From JAYSFC01 sp041913505 (GTDB lineage Bacteria > Pseudomonadota > Gammaproteobacteria > Burkholderiales > Burkholderiaceae_C), in assembly GCA_041913505.1 (NCBI GenBank), contig JAYSFC010000013.1:1-40790 (forward strand): a stretch of 40,790 nucleotides of DNA, given 5' to 3'. Positions 18,191 to 26,795 of the stretch are shown one piece after another. A model generated the notes under the pieces. That model was given only the letters and a program-made list of their open reading frames with translations. It ran no database searches and was not told where the DNA came from. How positions within the stretch are numbered: the first letter of the stretch is position 1; every line of letters begins with the position of its first letter. Position numbers and translations under genes: made by a program.

Positions 18191-19270
18191 ATGCCCCCCC
18201 TGCCCGCACCCACCCTCTGGCCTGCCGATGTGCTGGCGCAGCGCCTGCGCGCGCCCGAGCCCGAGGTACGCCTGGGCGCGTTGGGCATGGCCGTACAAAG
18301 CGGTGCGCCGCTGGCGGCCTGCCGCGAAGCCCTGCTGAACGCGGCCCAGGCCTGCGCGGGCGACGCCCTTGCGGCGCAGCTGGCGGTGTCGGCCTTGGGC
18401 AGCCTGCCCCCCGCACAGGCCCAGCCCGAGGCACTGGACTGGCTGGCCACGCAATGCGCGCCCACGGCCCCGCCCGCCGTGCGCACCGCCGCCGCCCATG
18501 CGCTGTACCGCCTGCAGGCCCTGCCCGACGCGGCGGTGCCCTCGGTGCAAGCACTGCTGCTCGATGCCGAGCCGAATGCCCGCCGCGTCGCCTTGCTCGC
18601 CTTCAGCCCTTTCGCCACACGCCATGCGGCTTCGCTGGCGCCGTTCGTGCTGCAGACCCCGCCCGGCCAGTGGACCACCGAACTGCTGCAGGCCCTGGCC
18701 GCCAGCGCGGGCGATGACCCCTCGGCCCGCGAGCGGCAGGGCGGCTTTCTGGTGCGCATATTGCAGAACGCACCGCTCCTGCCCACCGCCATCGCCGGCT
18801 ATGCGGCGCTGGCGCGCCTGAACCCGCGCGGCCCTGCGCTGCAGGCCTTGCTGGACGCGGCCACCCGAGCGCCAGAAGCCGCACAGCGCCAGGCCGCCCT
18901 CGAAGCCGTGGGGGCCCTGGGCGAAGCGGCCCAGAGTGCGGCGCCCGTGCTGGCGCGCCTGCTCGTGGCCTGCAGCGGCGACGCAGCGCAGGAAGAAAGC
19001 CTGTGCCGCGCCCTCGTGCGGGTGCGCGCCCGCCCAGGCGACATGCAACTGCCGCACATCGCTCAGCGCATCGCCCGGGGACCGGACCGTGCGGCCGCCG
19101 CGCACTGCATGCTGCTGTGCCTGCACCCGCGCGCCTGCGCAGGTGCGGCCCCCACCGTGCGCGAGCGCTTCGCGCGGGCCGGCGAGGCACTGCGCCCCGC
19201 GCTGTCGCAGACCCACAAGATGCTGGCCGGCACCGAACTCACAGCCAGCGAAACCGTACCGGAGGTATGA
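18191..19270 (+). CDS. HEAT/armadillo-like repeat protein of the T6SS operon, function unknown
   Basis: 359 residues, Ala/Leu-rich, with successive paired helices recurring about every 30-40 residues, for example PEVRLGALGMAV, PAVRTAAAHALYRLQ and QAALEAVGALGEAA. This pattern fits a HEAT-like solenoid of perhaps eight repeats. No signal peptide or catalytic motif is visible. It lies 16 bases after vgrG and one base before the next small gene, in the same operon as structural T6SS genes. HEAT solenoids usually act as protein-binding scaffolds. A VgrG-loading adaptor or chaperone role, in the position where DUF4123, DUF1795 or DUF2169 adaptors occur elsewhere, is an inference. I do not recognise it as any named Tss or Tag protein. 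Confidence 0.82.
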   Translation: MPPLPAPTLWPADVLAQRLRAPEPEVRLGALGMAVQSGAPLAACREALLNAAQACAGDALAAQLAVSALGSLPPAQAQPEALDWLATQCAPTAPPAVRTAAAHALYRLQALPDAAVPSVQALLLDAEPNARRVALLAFSPFATRHAASLAPFVLQTPPGQWTTELLQALAASAGDDPSARERQGGFLVRILQNAPLLPTAIAGYAALARLNPRGPALQALLDAATRAPEAAQRQAALEAVGALGEAAQSAAPVLARLLVACSGDAAQEESLCRALVRVRARPGDMQLPHIAQRIARGPDRAAAAHCMLLCLHPRACAGAAPTVRERFARAGEALRPALSQTHKMLAGTELTASETVPEV

Positions 19271-19271
19271 C

Positions 19272-19658
19272 ATGCCCACGACCGACGCCCTGGCCAAGAC
19301 CATCGAGGACACCAAGTCCGTCGTCGACGACGCCACGGCCAAGATGAACAAGGCGTCCCAGTTGCTCGATGACGACGTGGCCCAGGTCAACCAGGCCATG
19401 CAGGACTACGAGGACGTCAAGGACATGGTGGAGCAGGTCAAGGCCGACATCTCTGAAGCGGTGAGCACGCTCAGCGATGGGGTGGACGCGGCAAGCGACG
19501 GCGAGGCCCTCGTGCTGGCGGCCACCGTGGCCAAGGGGGTTGCCCAGATCGTGGATGCCATGGCACGCTATGCCAAGGCGTTCGCCGAGTTGCAGCAGAA
19601 ATTCGAACGGTACAAGAAAGCGGTCGAACACAATGAGCAAGTCATCCGGACGTTCTGA
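19272..19658 (+). CDS. Small alpha-helical protein between vgrG and tssK, function unknown
   Basis: 128 residues from ATG 19272, preceded by GGAGGT at ideal spacing that lies over the end of the HEAT-like gene. The chain is nearly all predicted helix. There is an acidic N-terminal coiled-coil-like part (about 1-75, rich in Asp, Lys, Val). A central Ala/Val-rich amphipathic or hydrophobic segment follows (about 80-100, EALVLAATVAKGVAQIVDAM), then a charged C-terminal helix. There is no signal peptide, zinc motif or PAAR repeat. The frame continues upstream to 18936, overlapping the HEAT-like gene, but the Shine-Dalgarno supports the short form. Candidate roles are partner of the HEAT-like protein, spike accessory, or a small secreted effector; none is proven. 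Confidence 0.8.
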   Translation: MPTTDALAKTIEDTKSVVDDATAKMNKASQLLDDDVAQVNQAMQDYEDVKDMVEQVKADISEAVSTLSDGVDAASDGEALVLAATVAKGVAQIVDAMARYAKAFAELQQKFERYKKAVEHNEQVIRTF

Positions 19659-19685
19659 TGACCAGGCACTGGTCGGGAGGTGCGC

Positions 19686-21020
19686 ATGAGTGACCGCAGC
19701 CGCGTGGTCTGGTCGGAGGGCATGTTCCTGCGGCCCCAGCATTTCCAGCAGGCCGAGCGCCACCATGAATTCGCGCGACGCCAGGCCCTGCTGTGCGCCG
19801 AGGGGCACTTCTGGGGCTTCCACGCGCTCACGCTCGACAGCGCGGCACTCGCCATCGGCCAGGTGGCCCTCGCGCGTGCCAGCGGCGTGATGCCCGACGG
19901 CACGCCCTTCGCCTTCCCCGACGTGCAAGACGCCCCGCCCGCGCTGGCCATCGGCGAGAACGTGCGCAGCCAGCGCATCATGCTGTGCCTGCCCATGTAC
20001 CGCCCCGGCAGCGAGGAAGTGTCGTTTGAAGACGATGTGCGCTCCCTGGCGCGCTACCGCGTGCAGGACGAAGACGCGCCCGACCAGAACTCCGTGGGCG
20101 GCGAGCCCGCCCCCATCCAGCTGGCCTTGCCGCGTCTGCGCCTGCTGCCCGAGGGCGAAGTGCCCGAAGGTTGGATGCAGGTGTGCGTGGCCACCGTGAC
20201 CGAGCGCCGCAACGACCTGTCGGTGGCTCTGGACGAGCAGCACATTCCCCCCCTGGTGGCCGCGCACGAAAGCGCGGTGCTCTCGGGGTTCCTGCGCGAG
20301 CTCGCGGGCCTTTTGCACCACCGGGGCGAAGCGCTGGCGGCTCGGCTGTCGTCGCCCGGGCGTGGAGGGGTTTCCGAAGTGGCGGATTTCCTCATGCTGC
20401 AACTTGTGAACCGCCACGAGCCCGTGGTGGCCCACCTTTCGCAGTTGCGCACGCTGCACCCCGAGCGCCTGTACGCCGACCTGCTCGCCCTGGCCGGCGA
20501 CCTCAGCACCTTCACCACCCAGGCACGCCGCCCCGGCGACTATCCGGCCTACCAGCACGACGACCTGGCCAGCTGCTTTCAGCCCCTGATGGCCGACCTG
20601 CGCCGCTCACTGTCGATGGTGCTGGAGCAGAACGCCTTCCAGATCGAGCTCATGGAGCGTGCCTACGGCGTGCGCGTGGCCGTGATCGCCGACCCCGAGC
20701 TGATCCGCCGCGCGAGCTTCGTGCTCGCCGTGGCGGCCGACCTGCCCGGAGAGCTCGTGCGCAAGCAGTTTCCGGCCCAGGTCAAGATCGGCCCGGTCGA
20801 GAAAATCCGCGACCTCGTCAACCTGCACCTTCCGGGCGTGGGCCTGCGGCCTCTGCCGGTGGCGCCACGGCAGATTCCGTACCACGCGGGCAACAACTAC
20901 TTTGAACTCGACACGGCGAGCGAGTTCTGGCACGCGCTCGAGCGTTCGGGCGGGCTGGCCATGCACATCGCGGGCGACTTTCCGGGCCTTAAGCTCGAGT
21001 TCTGGGCGATTCGATCATGA
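19686..21020 (+). CDS. tssK: T6SS baseplate protein TssK
   Basis: 444 residues from ATG 19686, with GGGAGG five bases upstream; GTG 19680 would add two residues but overlaps the ribosome binding site. The N-terminus carries the TssK hallmark VVWSEGMFLRPQHFQQAERH, and a later segment reads FQIELMERAYGVRVAVIAD. The C-terminus has the typical GNNYFELD...FW pattern. TssK links the TssEFG wedges to the membrane complex through TssL and TssM. It overlaps tssL by an ATGA junction. Confidence 0.97.
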   Translation: MSDRSRVVWSEGMFLRPQHFQQAERHHEFARRQALLCAEGHFWGFHALTLDSAALAIGQVALARASGVMPDGTPFAFPDVQDAPPALAIGENVRSQRIMLCLPMYRPGSEEVSFEDDVRSLARYRVQDEDAPDQNSVGGEPAPIQLALPRLRLLPEGEVPEGWMQVCVATVTERRNDLSVALDEQHIPPLVAAHESAVLSGFLRELAGLLHHRGEALAARLSSPGRGGVSEVADFLMLQLVNRHEPVVAHLSQLRTLHPERLYADLLALAGDLSTFTTQARRPGDYPAYQHDDLASCFQPLMADLRRSLSMVLEQNAFQIELMERAYGVRVAVIADPELIRRASFVLAVAADLPGELVRKQFPAQVKIGPVEKIRDLVNLHLPGVGLRPLPVAPRQIPYHAGNNYFELDTASEFWHALERSGGLAMHIAGDFPGLKLEFWAIRS

Positions 21021-22366
21021 GCACCCCCTTTCCGCCCCCGCCCTCCATGCCGTCCGCCGCCGGACTGGACCCGTTCGCGCTGTTCAATGCGCCTGCCGCT
21101 GCGCCACCGCCCGCGCAGCCCGCAGCGGGGCCTACCGCCCCACTTCCCGTCGAGCCGGCGCTCGCCCCCGACCTGCCCGAGATCCTGAGCGGTGCCAACC
21201 CGCTCGCCATGGCGGCCAACCCGCTGCTGAGCCTGATTCCGCAGATCCGCGTCATGCCCCACCACCCCGACCCGGCCCAGCTGCGCCAGTACCTGGTCGA
21301 GCAGGTGCAGCTGTTCGAGCGCCGCGCGCGCGAGGCCCAGGTGAGCCCAGAGGTGGTGCTGGGCGCGCGCTACGCGCTGTGCACCGCGCTCGACGAAACC
21401 GCCGCCAAGACGCCCTGGGGCGGCGCTGGCGTGTGGTCGCGCCACAGCCTGCTCGTTACCTTCCACAACGAGACCTGGGGTGGTGAAAAATTCTTCCAGT
21501 TGCTCGCGCGACTGGCCCAGGAGCCCAAGAAGCACCTGGACCTCATCGAGCTCATGGCGGTGTGCATCGCCCTGGGCTTCGAAGGCCGCTTCGGCGTGGT
21601 GGACAACGGCCGCACGCAGCTTGAGGCGCTGCGCAGGCGCCTCGTGGAGATCATCGGCAGCACGCGCGGCGAATACCCGCGCGCCCTGTCCCAGCACTGG
21701 CGCGGCGCAGAGGCCGACGGCCGCGCGCGCTGGGGCTTTCTGCCGCTGTGGATCGCGGCAGGCGCCACGCTGCTGCTGCTCGTGCTCATCTATGCGCTCT
21801 ATGCGTTCTTCCTGGCCAACCGCTCCAGCGAGGTGTTCAGCACACTCGCCAGCGTGCGCGTGCCCAAGGCCCAGGCCGCGCCCGTGGAGCGCGCGCCCGT
21901 GCGCCGCTTCGCCCAGTTCCTCGAGCCCGAGGTGCGCGAGGGCCTGGTCACCGTGCGCGACGAGGCCGACCGCAGCGTGGTCACGCTGCGCGGCGACGGG
22001 CTGTTCGACTCCGGCGCCACGGAGGTCAAGCCGCGCTACCTGCCCGTGCTCGCGCGCGTGGCCGATGCGCTCAACACCGTGAGCGGCACGGTGCTCGTGA
22101 CGGGCTATACCGACAACGTACCGATCCGCACGGTGCGCTTCCCCTCCAACTACGAGCTGTCGCAGGCGCGCGCCGACGCGGTGCGGCGCATCATCGACGA
22201 GCGCCTGCAGGCCAAGAATCGCACGCGCGCCGAGGGCCGCGCCGACAGCGACTCCGTGGCGCCCAACGACAGCGCCGAGAACCGCTCGCGCAACCGCCGC
22301 GTCGAGGTGACCCTGCTGGTCGCGCCACAGGAGCGCGACCGCGAGCTCAACGCGCCTGGCCAATGA
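21017..22366 (+). CDS. tssL: T6SS membrane complex protein TssL with fused OmpA-like domain
   Basis: 449 residues, starting in the ATGA overlap with tssK. A Pro/Ala-rich N-terminus (about 1-55) is followed by the cytoplasmic DotU domain (about 60-225), which includes CTALDETAAKTPWGG and the ETWGGEKFFQLL motif. A single transmembrane helix lies at about 240-267. The periplasmic C-terminus is an OmpA-like peptidoglycan-binding domain (about 320-440) with VTGYTDNVPI and YELSQARADAVRRII. This is the extended TssL type, which anchors the T6SS envelope complex to the cell wall without a separate TagL-like protein. tssM begins 19 bases downstream. Confidence 0.97.
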   Translation: MSTPFPPPPSMPSAAGLDPFALFNAPAAAPPPAQPAAGPTAPLPVEPALAPDLPEILSGANPLAMAANPLLSLIPQIRVMPHHPDPAQLRQYLVEQVQLFERRAREAQVSPEVVLGARYALCTALDETAAKTPWGGAGVWSRHSLLVTFHNETWGGEKFFQLLARLAQEPKKHLDLIELMAVCIALGFEGRFGVVDNGRTQLEALRRRLVEIIGSTRGEYPRALSQHWRGAEADGRARWGFLPLWIAAGATLLLLVLIYALYAFFLANRSSEVFSTLASVRVPKAQAAPVERAPVRRFAQFLEPEVREGLVTVRDEADRSVVTLRGDGLFDSGATEVKPRYLPVLARVADALNTVSGTVLVTGYTDNVPIRTVRFPSNYELSQARADAVRRIIDERLQAKNRTRAEGRADSDSVAPNDSAENRSRNRRVEVTLLVAPQERDRELNAPGQ

Positions 22367-22385
22367 AACGCAAGGAGCCCAGACC

Positions 22386-25300
22386 ATGAGTACCTTGCGC
22401 CGACTGCTGCATGCCATCGTCAACCGCACCACGCTGGCGCTGCTGCTGCTCGTACTGCTGTCGCTGCTGATTTGGTTTGCAGGGCCGCTGCTGGCCGTGT
22501 CATTCTCCGAGGCCCAGGCCCATCCGCTTGGGCCGGCCTGGGTACGGTGGCTCGTGATTGGCGCCCTCTGGGGCCTGTGGCTGCTCAAGCAGTTCGTGCG
22601 CTGGTGGCGCGAGCGCTCGCTCAACGGCGCCCTGCTCAACCAGCTTGCCAGGCTGCAGCAAAGCCAGGGCGGCGCCCAGGGCCCTGCAGGCCAGGAAGAA
22701 GTGGCGGAACTCGGCCGCCGCTTCAAGCAGGCCGCCGAGGTGCTCAAGAAGGCGCGCCTGGGGGGCGAGCAGAACGGCGGCTGGCTCGCGGGCCTGTCGC
22801 GGCAGTACGTGTACCAGCTGCCGTGGTACGCCTTCATCGGCGCGCCAGGGTCGGGCAAGACCACGGCCCTGGTCAATGCCGGATTGAGCTTTCCGCTGGC
22901 CGAGCAGTTCGGCAAGGCCGCAATCCGCGGCGTGGGCGGCACGCGCAACTGCGACTGGTGGTTCACCAACGAGGCCGTGCTCATCGACACCGCAGGGCGC
23001 TACACCACCCAGGAAAGCAACACCGCCGTGGACAAGGCCGAGTGGCAGGGCTTTCTGGGCCTGCTGCGGCGCTTCCGGCCACGCCAGCCGCTCAACGGCG
23101 TGCTGCTCACGCTCTCGGTGCCAGACCTGCTGCAGATGAACGCCCAGGAACGCCAGCAGCACGCGGCCGCGCTCAAGGCGCGCCTGGCCGAGCTGCGCGA
23201 AGGCCTGGGCGTGCAATTGCCGGTTTACGTGCTGGTCACCAAGACCGACCTGCTCTCGGGCTTCTCCGAGTACTTCCTGAACCTCGGGCGCGAAGAGCGC
23301 GCGCAAGTTTGGGGCTTCACGCTGCCCTACGACGCTCGCCAGCCGGGCGTGGCCAACATCCGCGAGCATTTCGAGCGCGAGTTCGACCTGCTCAAGCACC
23401 GGCTCGACGACGGCATGCACGAGCGGCTGCTCGCCGAGCCCGACCTGTCGCGGCGTGCGCTGGCCTATGCGCTGCCGCAGCAGTTCCACGGCCTGCGCGA
23501 GGTGCTGGGGCGGCTGTTGGCTGAGGTGTTCAGCGAATCCAAGTTCAACGAGCAGCCGCTGCTGCGTGGCGTGTACTTCACCTCGGGCACGCAGGAGGGC
23601 ACGCCTTTCGACCGCGTGCTCGGCGCCATGCAGCGCACCTTCCACGTTCCGAGCAAGGTCGCCAGCGAGGGCGTGGCCGCGCCCGGCGGCGGAACGGGCA
23701 AAAGCTTCTTCCTGCAGGACCTGCTGCAGCAGGTGGTCTTCCCCGAACATTTCATCGCGGGGCGCAACCTCGCGGCCGAGCGGCGCATGGCGGCGCTGCG
23801 GTGGGCGGGCCTGGGCGTCTGCGCGCTACTGTTCGTGGGCGCCAACATCGCCTGGTCGCCCTGGGTCAGCTACGGCAGCAACTTGCGCTATATCGGCGAG
23901 GTGGGTGACAAGGCCCAGGCGCTTGCAGCCGAGGCGCAGAAGGTGCCGACGGCGCCCAGCGACAACGTTGCAGCGCTGCTGCCCCTGCTCAACCAGGCGC
24001 GCGAAGTGGCCTGGAGCGATGCCTTCCCTCCCGACGCGGTGCCCTGGTCCTACCGCTGGGGGCTATACCAGGGCGACAAGCTCGAGGCCGGTGGCCAGCA
24101 GGCCTATAACCGTTTGCTTGAAGACGCGTTACTGCCCCGTGTGGCGCAGCGCCTGGAGAACCTGCTGCGCCAAGCCCCGCAAGGCAACGCCGACTACCTT
24201 TACCAAGCCCTCAAGGCCTACCTGATGCTGGGCGGCGATGGGCACTTCAACGCCGATGCGCTCAAGCTCTGGATCCGCGCCGACTGGGACCGCAGCCAGA
24301 CCGCCGCCACGCTGGAGCAGCGCCGCCAGCTCGACGCCCACCTCGATGCCTTGCTGCGAGATCGCATGCTGGTTTCGCCCTACCCGCAGCAGCGCGACCT
24401 GGTGCGCCAGGCGCGCGAGGTGCTCGGCCAGCAGCCCCCTGCCAGCCGCGCCTACAGCCGCATCAAGGCGCGCCTGCTGGGGCCTGATCTGCCCGAGTTC
24501 AGCATCGCCGCCGTGGCCGGCGCCGAGGCCCCCAACGTGCTCACGCGTGCGAGCCGCCAGCCGCTCAACGCAGGCATTCCGGGCCTCTACACGCCGCGCG
24601 GCTACCAACAGTTCCAAAAGGAGCTGGCCGGCGCCCTGGCCGACCTCAGCCAGGAAGACGCCTGGGTGCTGGGCCGCGCGCCCTCGCGCGGCACCGTGGC
24701 GGCCCCCAACCCCGTGGAGCTGCTGCAAAGCACGCAGCAGATCAAGCGCCTGTACCTCACTGAATACGCTCGCACCTGGCAGGACTACCTGGGCGACGTG
24801 CGCCTGCTGCCGCGCGCCAGCCTGGCCGAGACGATCCAGATGGCGCGGCTGCTGTCCTCGCCCGATTCGCCGTTGCTGCTGCTCACCCGCGCGGCTGCGC
24901 GCGAGACGCGGCTCACGCCCACCGAGACCGCCAGCAGCGGTAGCGTGGGCCAGGCCGTGGAAAAGCTCAACCGCCTCAAGCAGGAGGTGAGCAGCGCAGC
25001 CGGCGTGGCGCTGGGCAGCGCGGCCGCCACCGAGGACCGCATCGAGATGATGGTGGACGGCCCCTTCACCCCACTGCACACGCTCACCAAAGGCCCGCCG
25101 GGCACGGCCCCCATCGACGCGCTCTCCAAGGTCATTGAGGAGTACCAGGCCAGCCTGGTTGCGGCCGAAAGCGCGCTGCGCGGCGGCCTGGTGCCGCGCA
25201 CCCAGGACGCCGAGAACCGCCTGCGCACCGAGGCCGCGCGCCTGCCGCCACCCGTGCGCAACGTGCTCGAAGGCCTGATCGGCCAGGCCTCGCAGCAGGT

Positions 25301-26021
25301 AGCAGGCGGCACGCGCAGCACGGCCAATGCCGCCATCAAGGGCAGCGTGGGCCAGACCTGCGGCGCCGTCATCAGCGGACGCTATCCCTTCGTGCGCAAC
25401 GCCCGGCAGGACGTGCAGGCCAACGATTTCGCCCAGGTCTTCGCACCGGGAGGGCTCATGGACGACACCTTTCAGAAGAACCTCGCCCCCTACGTCGACA
25501 CCTCGCGCAGCACCTGGGTGCCACGCCCCGGCCCCGAGGGCGCGGGTGCGGGCTCGGCCGCCGACGTGGCGCAGTTCCAGCGTGCCGCCACCATACGCGA
25601 TGCGTTCTTCACGCCGGGCAGCCGCAGCGTCAAGTTCGACCTCATCGTGCGGGTGGTCCAGCTCGGCGGCGCCGACAAGCTCGATCTCGACGTGGACGGC
25701 CAGGTGCTCAGTGCCACCCCGGGCGCCGATGCCTCGGGCCGCATCAGCTGGCCCGGCCCGCGCGGCACCAACCAGGTCAAGCTCAGCGTCACGCCAGCCA
25801 AGGGCAGCCCGCCCCAGGTAATCGCCACCGATGGCTTCTGGGCCCTGCACCGCCTCATCGATCGCGGCCAGGTGCAGCCCGGCGGAGCGCCCGAGAAGCT
25901 GCTCGTGAACTTCGCGCTCGATGGTGGGCGCACCGTGTCCATCGAGTTCGCCGCTCAGTCGGTGCGCAACCCGCTGCGCCTGCCCCAGCTCGAGGCTTTC
26001 GCCTGCCCCGGAAAGGTGTAG
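22386..26021 (+). CDS. tssM: T6SS membrane complex protein TssM (IcmF)
   Basis: 1211 residues, a typical full-length IcmF. Two N-terminal transmembrane helices lie at about 15-38 and 52-72. A cytoplasmic NTPase-like domain carries an intact Walker A GAPGSGKTT (about 152-160) and a DTAGRY segment. A third transmembrane helix (about 470-492) leads into the large periplasmic domain ending near SVRNPLRLPQLEAFACPGKV. In the known complex the periplasmic tail binds the lipoprotein TssJ, which is not encoded in this window. The presence of a Walker A motif fits TssM proteins that bind or hydrolyse ATP. tagF starts three bases after the stop. Confidence 0.98.
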   Translation: MSTLRRLLHAIVNRTTLALLLLVLLSLLIWFAGPLLAVSFSEAQAHPLGPAWVRWLVIGALWGLWLLKQFVRWWRERSLNGALLNQLARLQQSQGGAQGPAGQEEVAELGRRFKQAAEVLKKARLGGEQNGGWLAGLSRQYVYQLPWYAFIGAPGSGKTTALVNAGLSFPLAEQFGKAAIRGVGGTRNCDWWFTNEAVLIDTAGRYTTQESNTAVDKAEWQGFLGLLRRFRPRQPLNGVLLTLSVPDLLQMNAQERQQHAAALKARLAELREGLGVQLPVYVLVTKTDLLSGFSEYFLNLGREERAQVWGFTLPYDARQPGVANIREHFEREFDLLKHRLDDGMHERLLAEPDLSRRALAYALPQQFHGLREVLGRLLAEVFSESKFNEQPLLRGVYFTSGTQEGTPFDRVLGAMQRTFHVPSKVASEGVAAPGGGTGKSFFLQDLLQQVVFPEHFIAGRNLAAERRMAALRWAGLGVCALLFVGANIAWSPWVSYGSNLRYIGEVGDKAQALAAEAQKVPTAPSDNVAALLPLLNQAREVAWSDAFPPDAVPWSYRWGLYQGDKLEAGGQQAYNRLLEDALLPRVAQRLENLLRQAPQGNADYLYQALKAYLMLGGDGHFNADALKLWIRADWDRSQTAATLEQRRQLDAHLDALLRDRMLVSPYPQQRDLVRQAREVLGQQPPASRAYSRIKARLLGPDLPEFSIAAVAGAEAPNVLTRASRQPLNAGIPGLYTPRGYQQFQKELAGALADLSQEDAWVLGRAPSRGTVAAPNPVELLQSTQQIKRLYLTEYARTWQDYLGDVRLLPRASLAETIQMARLLSSPDSPLLLLTRAAARETRLTPTETASSGSVGQAVEKLNRLKQEVSSAAGVALGSAAATEDRIEMMVDGPFTPLHTLTKGPPGTAPIDALSKVIEEYQASLVAAESALRGGLVPRTQDAENRLRTEAARLPPPVRNVLEGLIGQASQQVAGGTRSTANAAIKGSVGQTCGAVISGRYPFVRNARQDVQANDFAQVFAPGGLMDDTFQKNLAPYVDTSRSTWVPRPGPEGAGAGSAADVAQFQRAATIRDAFFTPGSRSVKFDLIVRVVQLGGADKLDLDVDGQVLSATPGADASGRISWPGPRGTNQVKLSVTPAKGSPPQVIATDGFWALHRLIDRGQVQPGGAPEKLLVNFALDGGRTVSIEFAAQSVRNPLRLPQLEAFACPGKV

Positions 26022-26024
26022 CGC

Positions 26025-26708
26025 ATGCCTCCCGCCGCCCCCCTCCCTGCCCCGGACGCCAACGCACCGCCACCTGGCTGCGCCTGGTACGGCAAACTGC
26101 CCGGCGTGGGCGATTTCGCCGCGCGCCGCATGCCCTATGGCTTGCAGCAGTTCTGGGACCGTTGGGGTGCCGCGGGCCTGGAGGCGCTCGCAGCCCTGCA
26201 TGCGCAACGGCTGCCCGAGGTCTGGCAGCACATGCCCCCGTGGGCTTTTCTGCTGCCCGAGCAACCTGCGATCGCGCACAGCCAACTCGGCGTATGGGCG
26301 CCATCCTGCGACCGCGTAGGGCGCAAATTCCCGCTCGTGGTCACGCTGCCCCTCGGCCGCGCCGATCTGCCCGCGCTGCTGCCCCACGCCAGCGCGCTGG
26401 CACATGCCTGGGCGGCCGTGATCGGGCAGGCCCAGCGCGAACGCTGGCCCGCAGATCTGCTGGACCAGCAACTCGAAGCCACCGGGCAGGAGGCACTGTA
26501 CGGGCCGCACGATACCGAAGACCCCGAGCAGACCCTGCCACGCGGCGCCAGCCCCGCCACGCTGCCCTGGCCCAACCTGCCTTCCACCTTTGACCCTGGC
26601 GGCACGCTGAGCTACTGGTGGAGCGTGCCCGCCCACCTCACAGGTTTTCGCGCGCGGCAGCACGAGGGCCCGCTCGACAGCGCCCTCGCCCTGGGCTTGA
26701 GCCAGTAG
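26025..26708 (+). CDS. tagF: T6SS-associated protein TagF (ImpM/SciT family)
   Basis: 227 residues. The N-terminal half has the family pattern WYGKLPGVGDFAARRMP, followed by QFWDRWG and PPWAFLLPE, then DRVGRKFPLV. In P. aeruginosa TagF represses T6SS assembly post-translationally, independently of or parallel to the PpkA/PppA threonine phosphorylation pathway, by interfering with Fha. Here TagF and the two kinases at the other end of the cluster suggest the same style of control. It is the last gene of the plus-strand T6SS operon and is followed by a strong inverted repeat. Confidence 0.92.
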   Translation: MPPAAPLPAPDANAPPPGCAWYGKLPGVGDFAARRMPYGLQQFWDRWGAAGLEALAALHAQRLPEVWQHMPPWAFLLPEQPAIAHSQLGVWAPSCDRVGRKFPLVVTLPLGRADLPALLPHASALAHAWAAVIGQAQRERWPADLLDQQLEATGQEALYGPHDTEDPEQTLPRGASPATLPWPNLPSTFDPGGTLSYWWSVPAHLTGFRARQHEGPLDSALALGLSQ

Positions 26709-26714
26709 CACTGC

Positions 26715-26750
26715 GCCGCGCACACCGGCCGCCAGCAGAATGTGCGCGGC
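26715..26750 (+). terminator. Strong hairpin after tagF, possible T6SS operon terminator
   Basis: Ten-base perfect arms GCCGCGCACA (26715-26724) and TGTGCGCGGC (26741-26750) flank a 16-base loop, beginning seven bases after the tagF stop. There is no T run, so it is not a classical intrinsic terminator. It could stabilise the mRNA end or act as a transcription pause. Confidence 0.4.
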
Positions 26751-26795
26751 TCGTGTAGCCTTGGGGCCCCATCGCCACCGCCCCACTGCCCCGCC

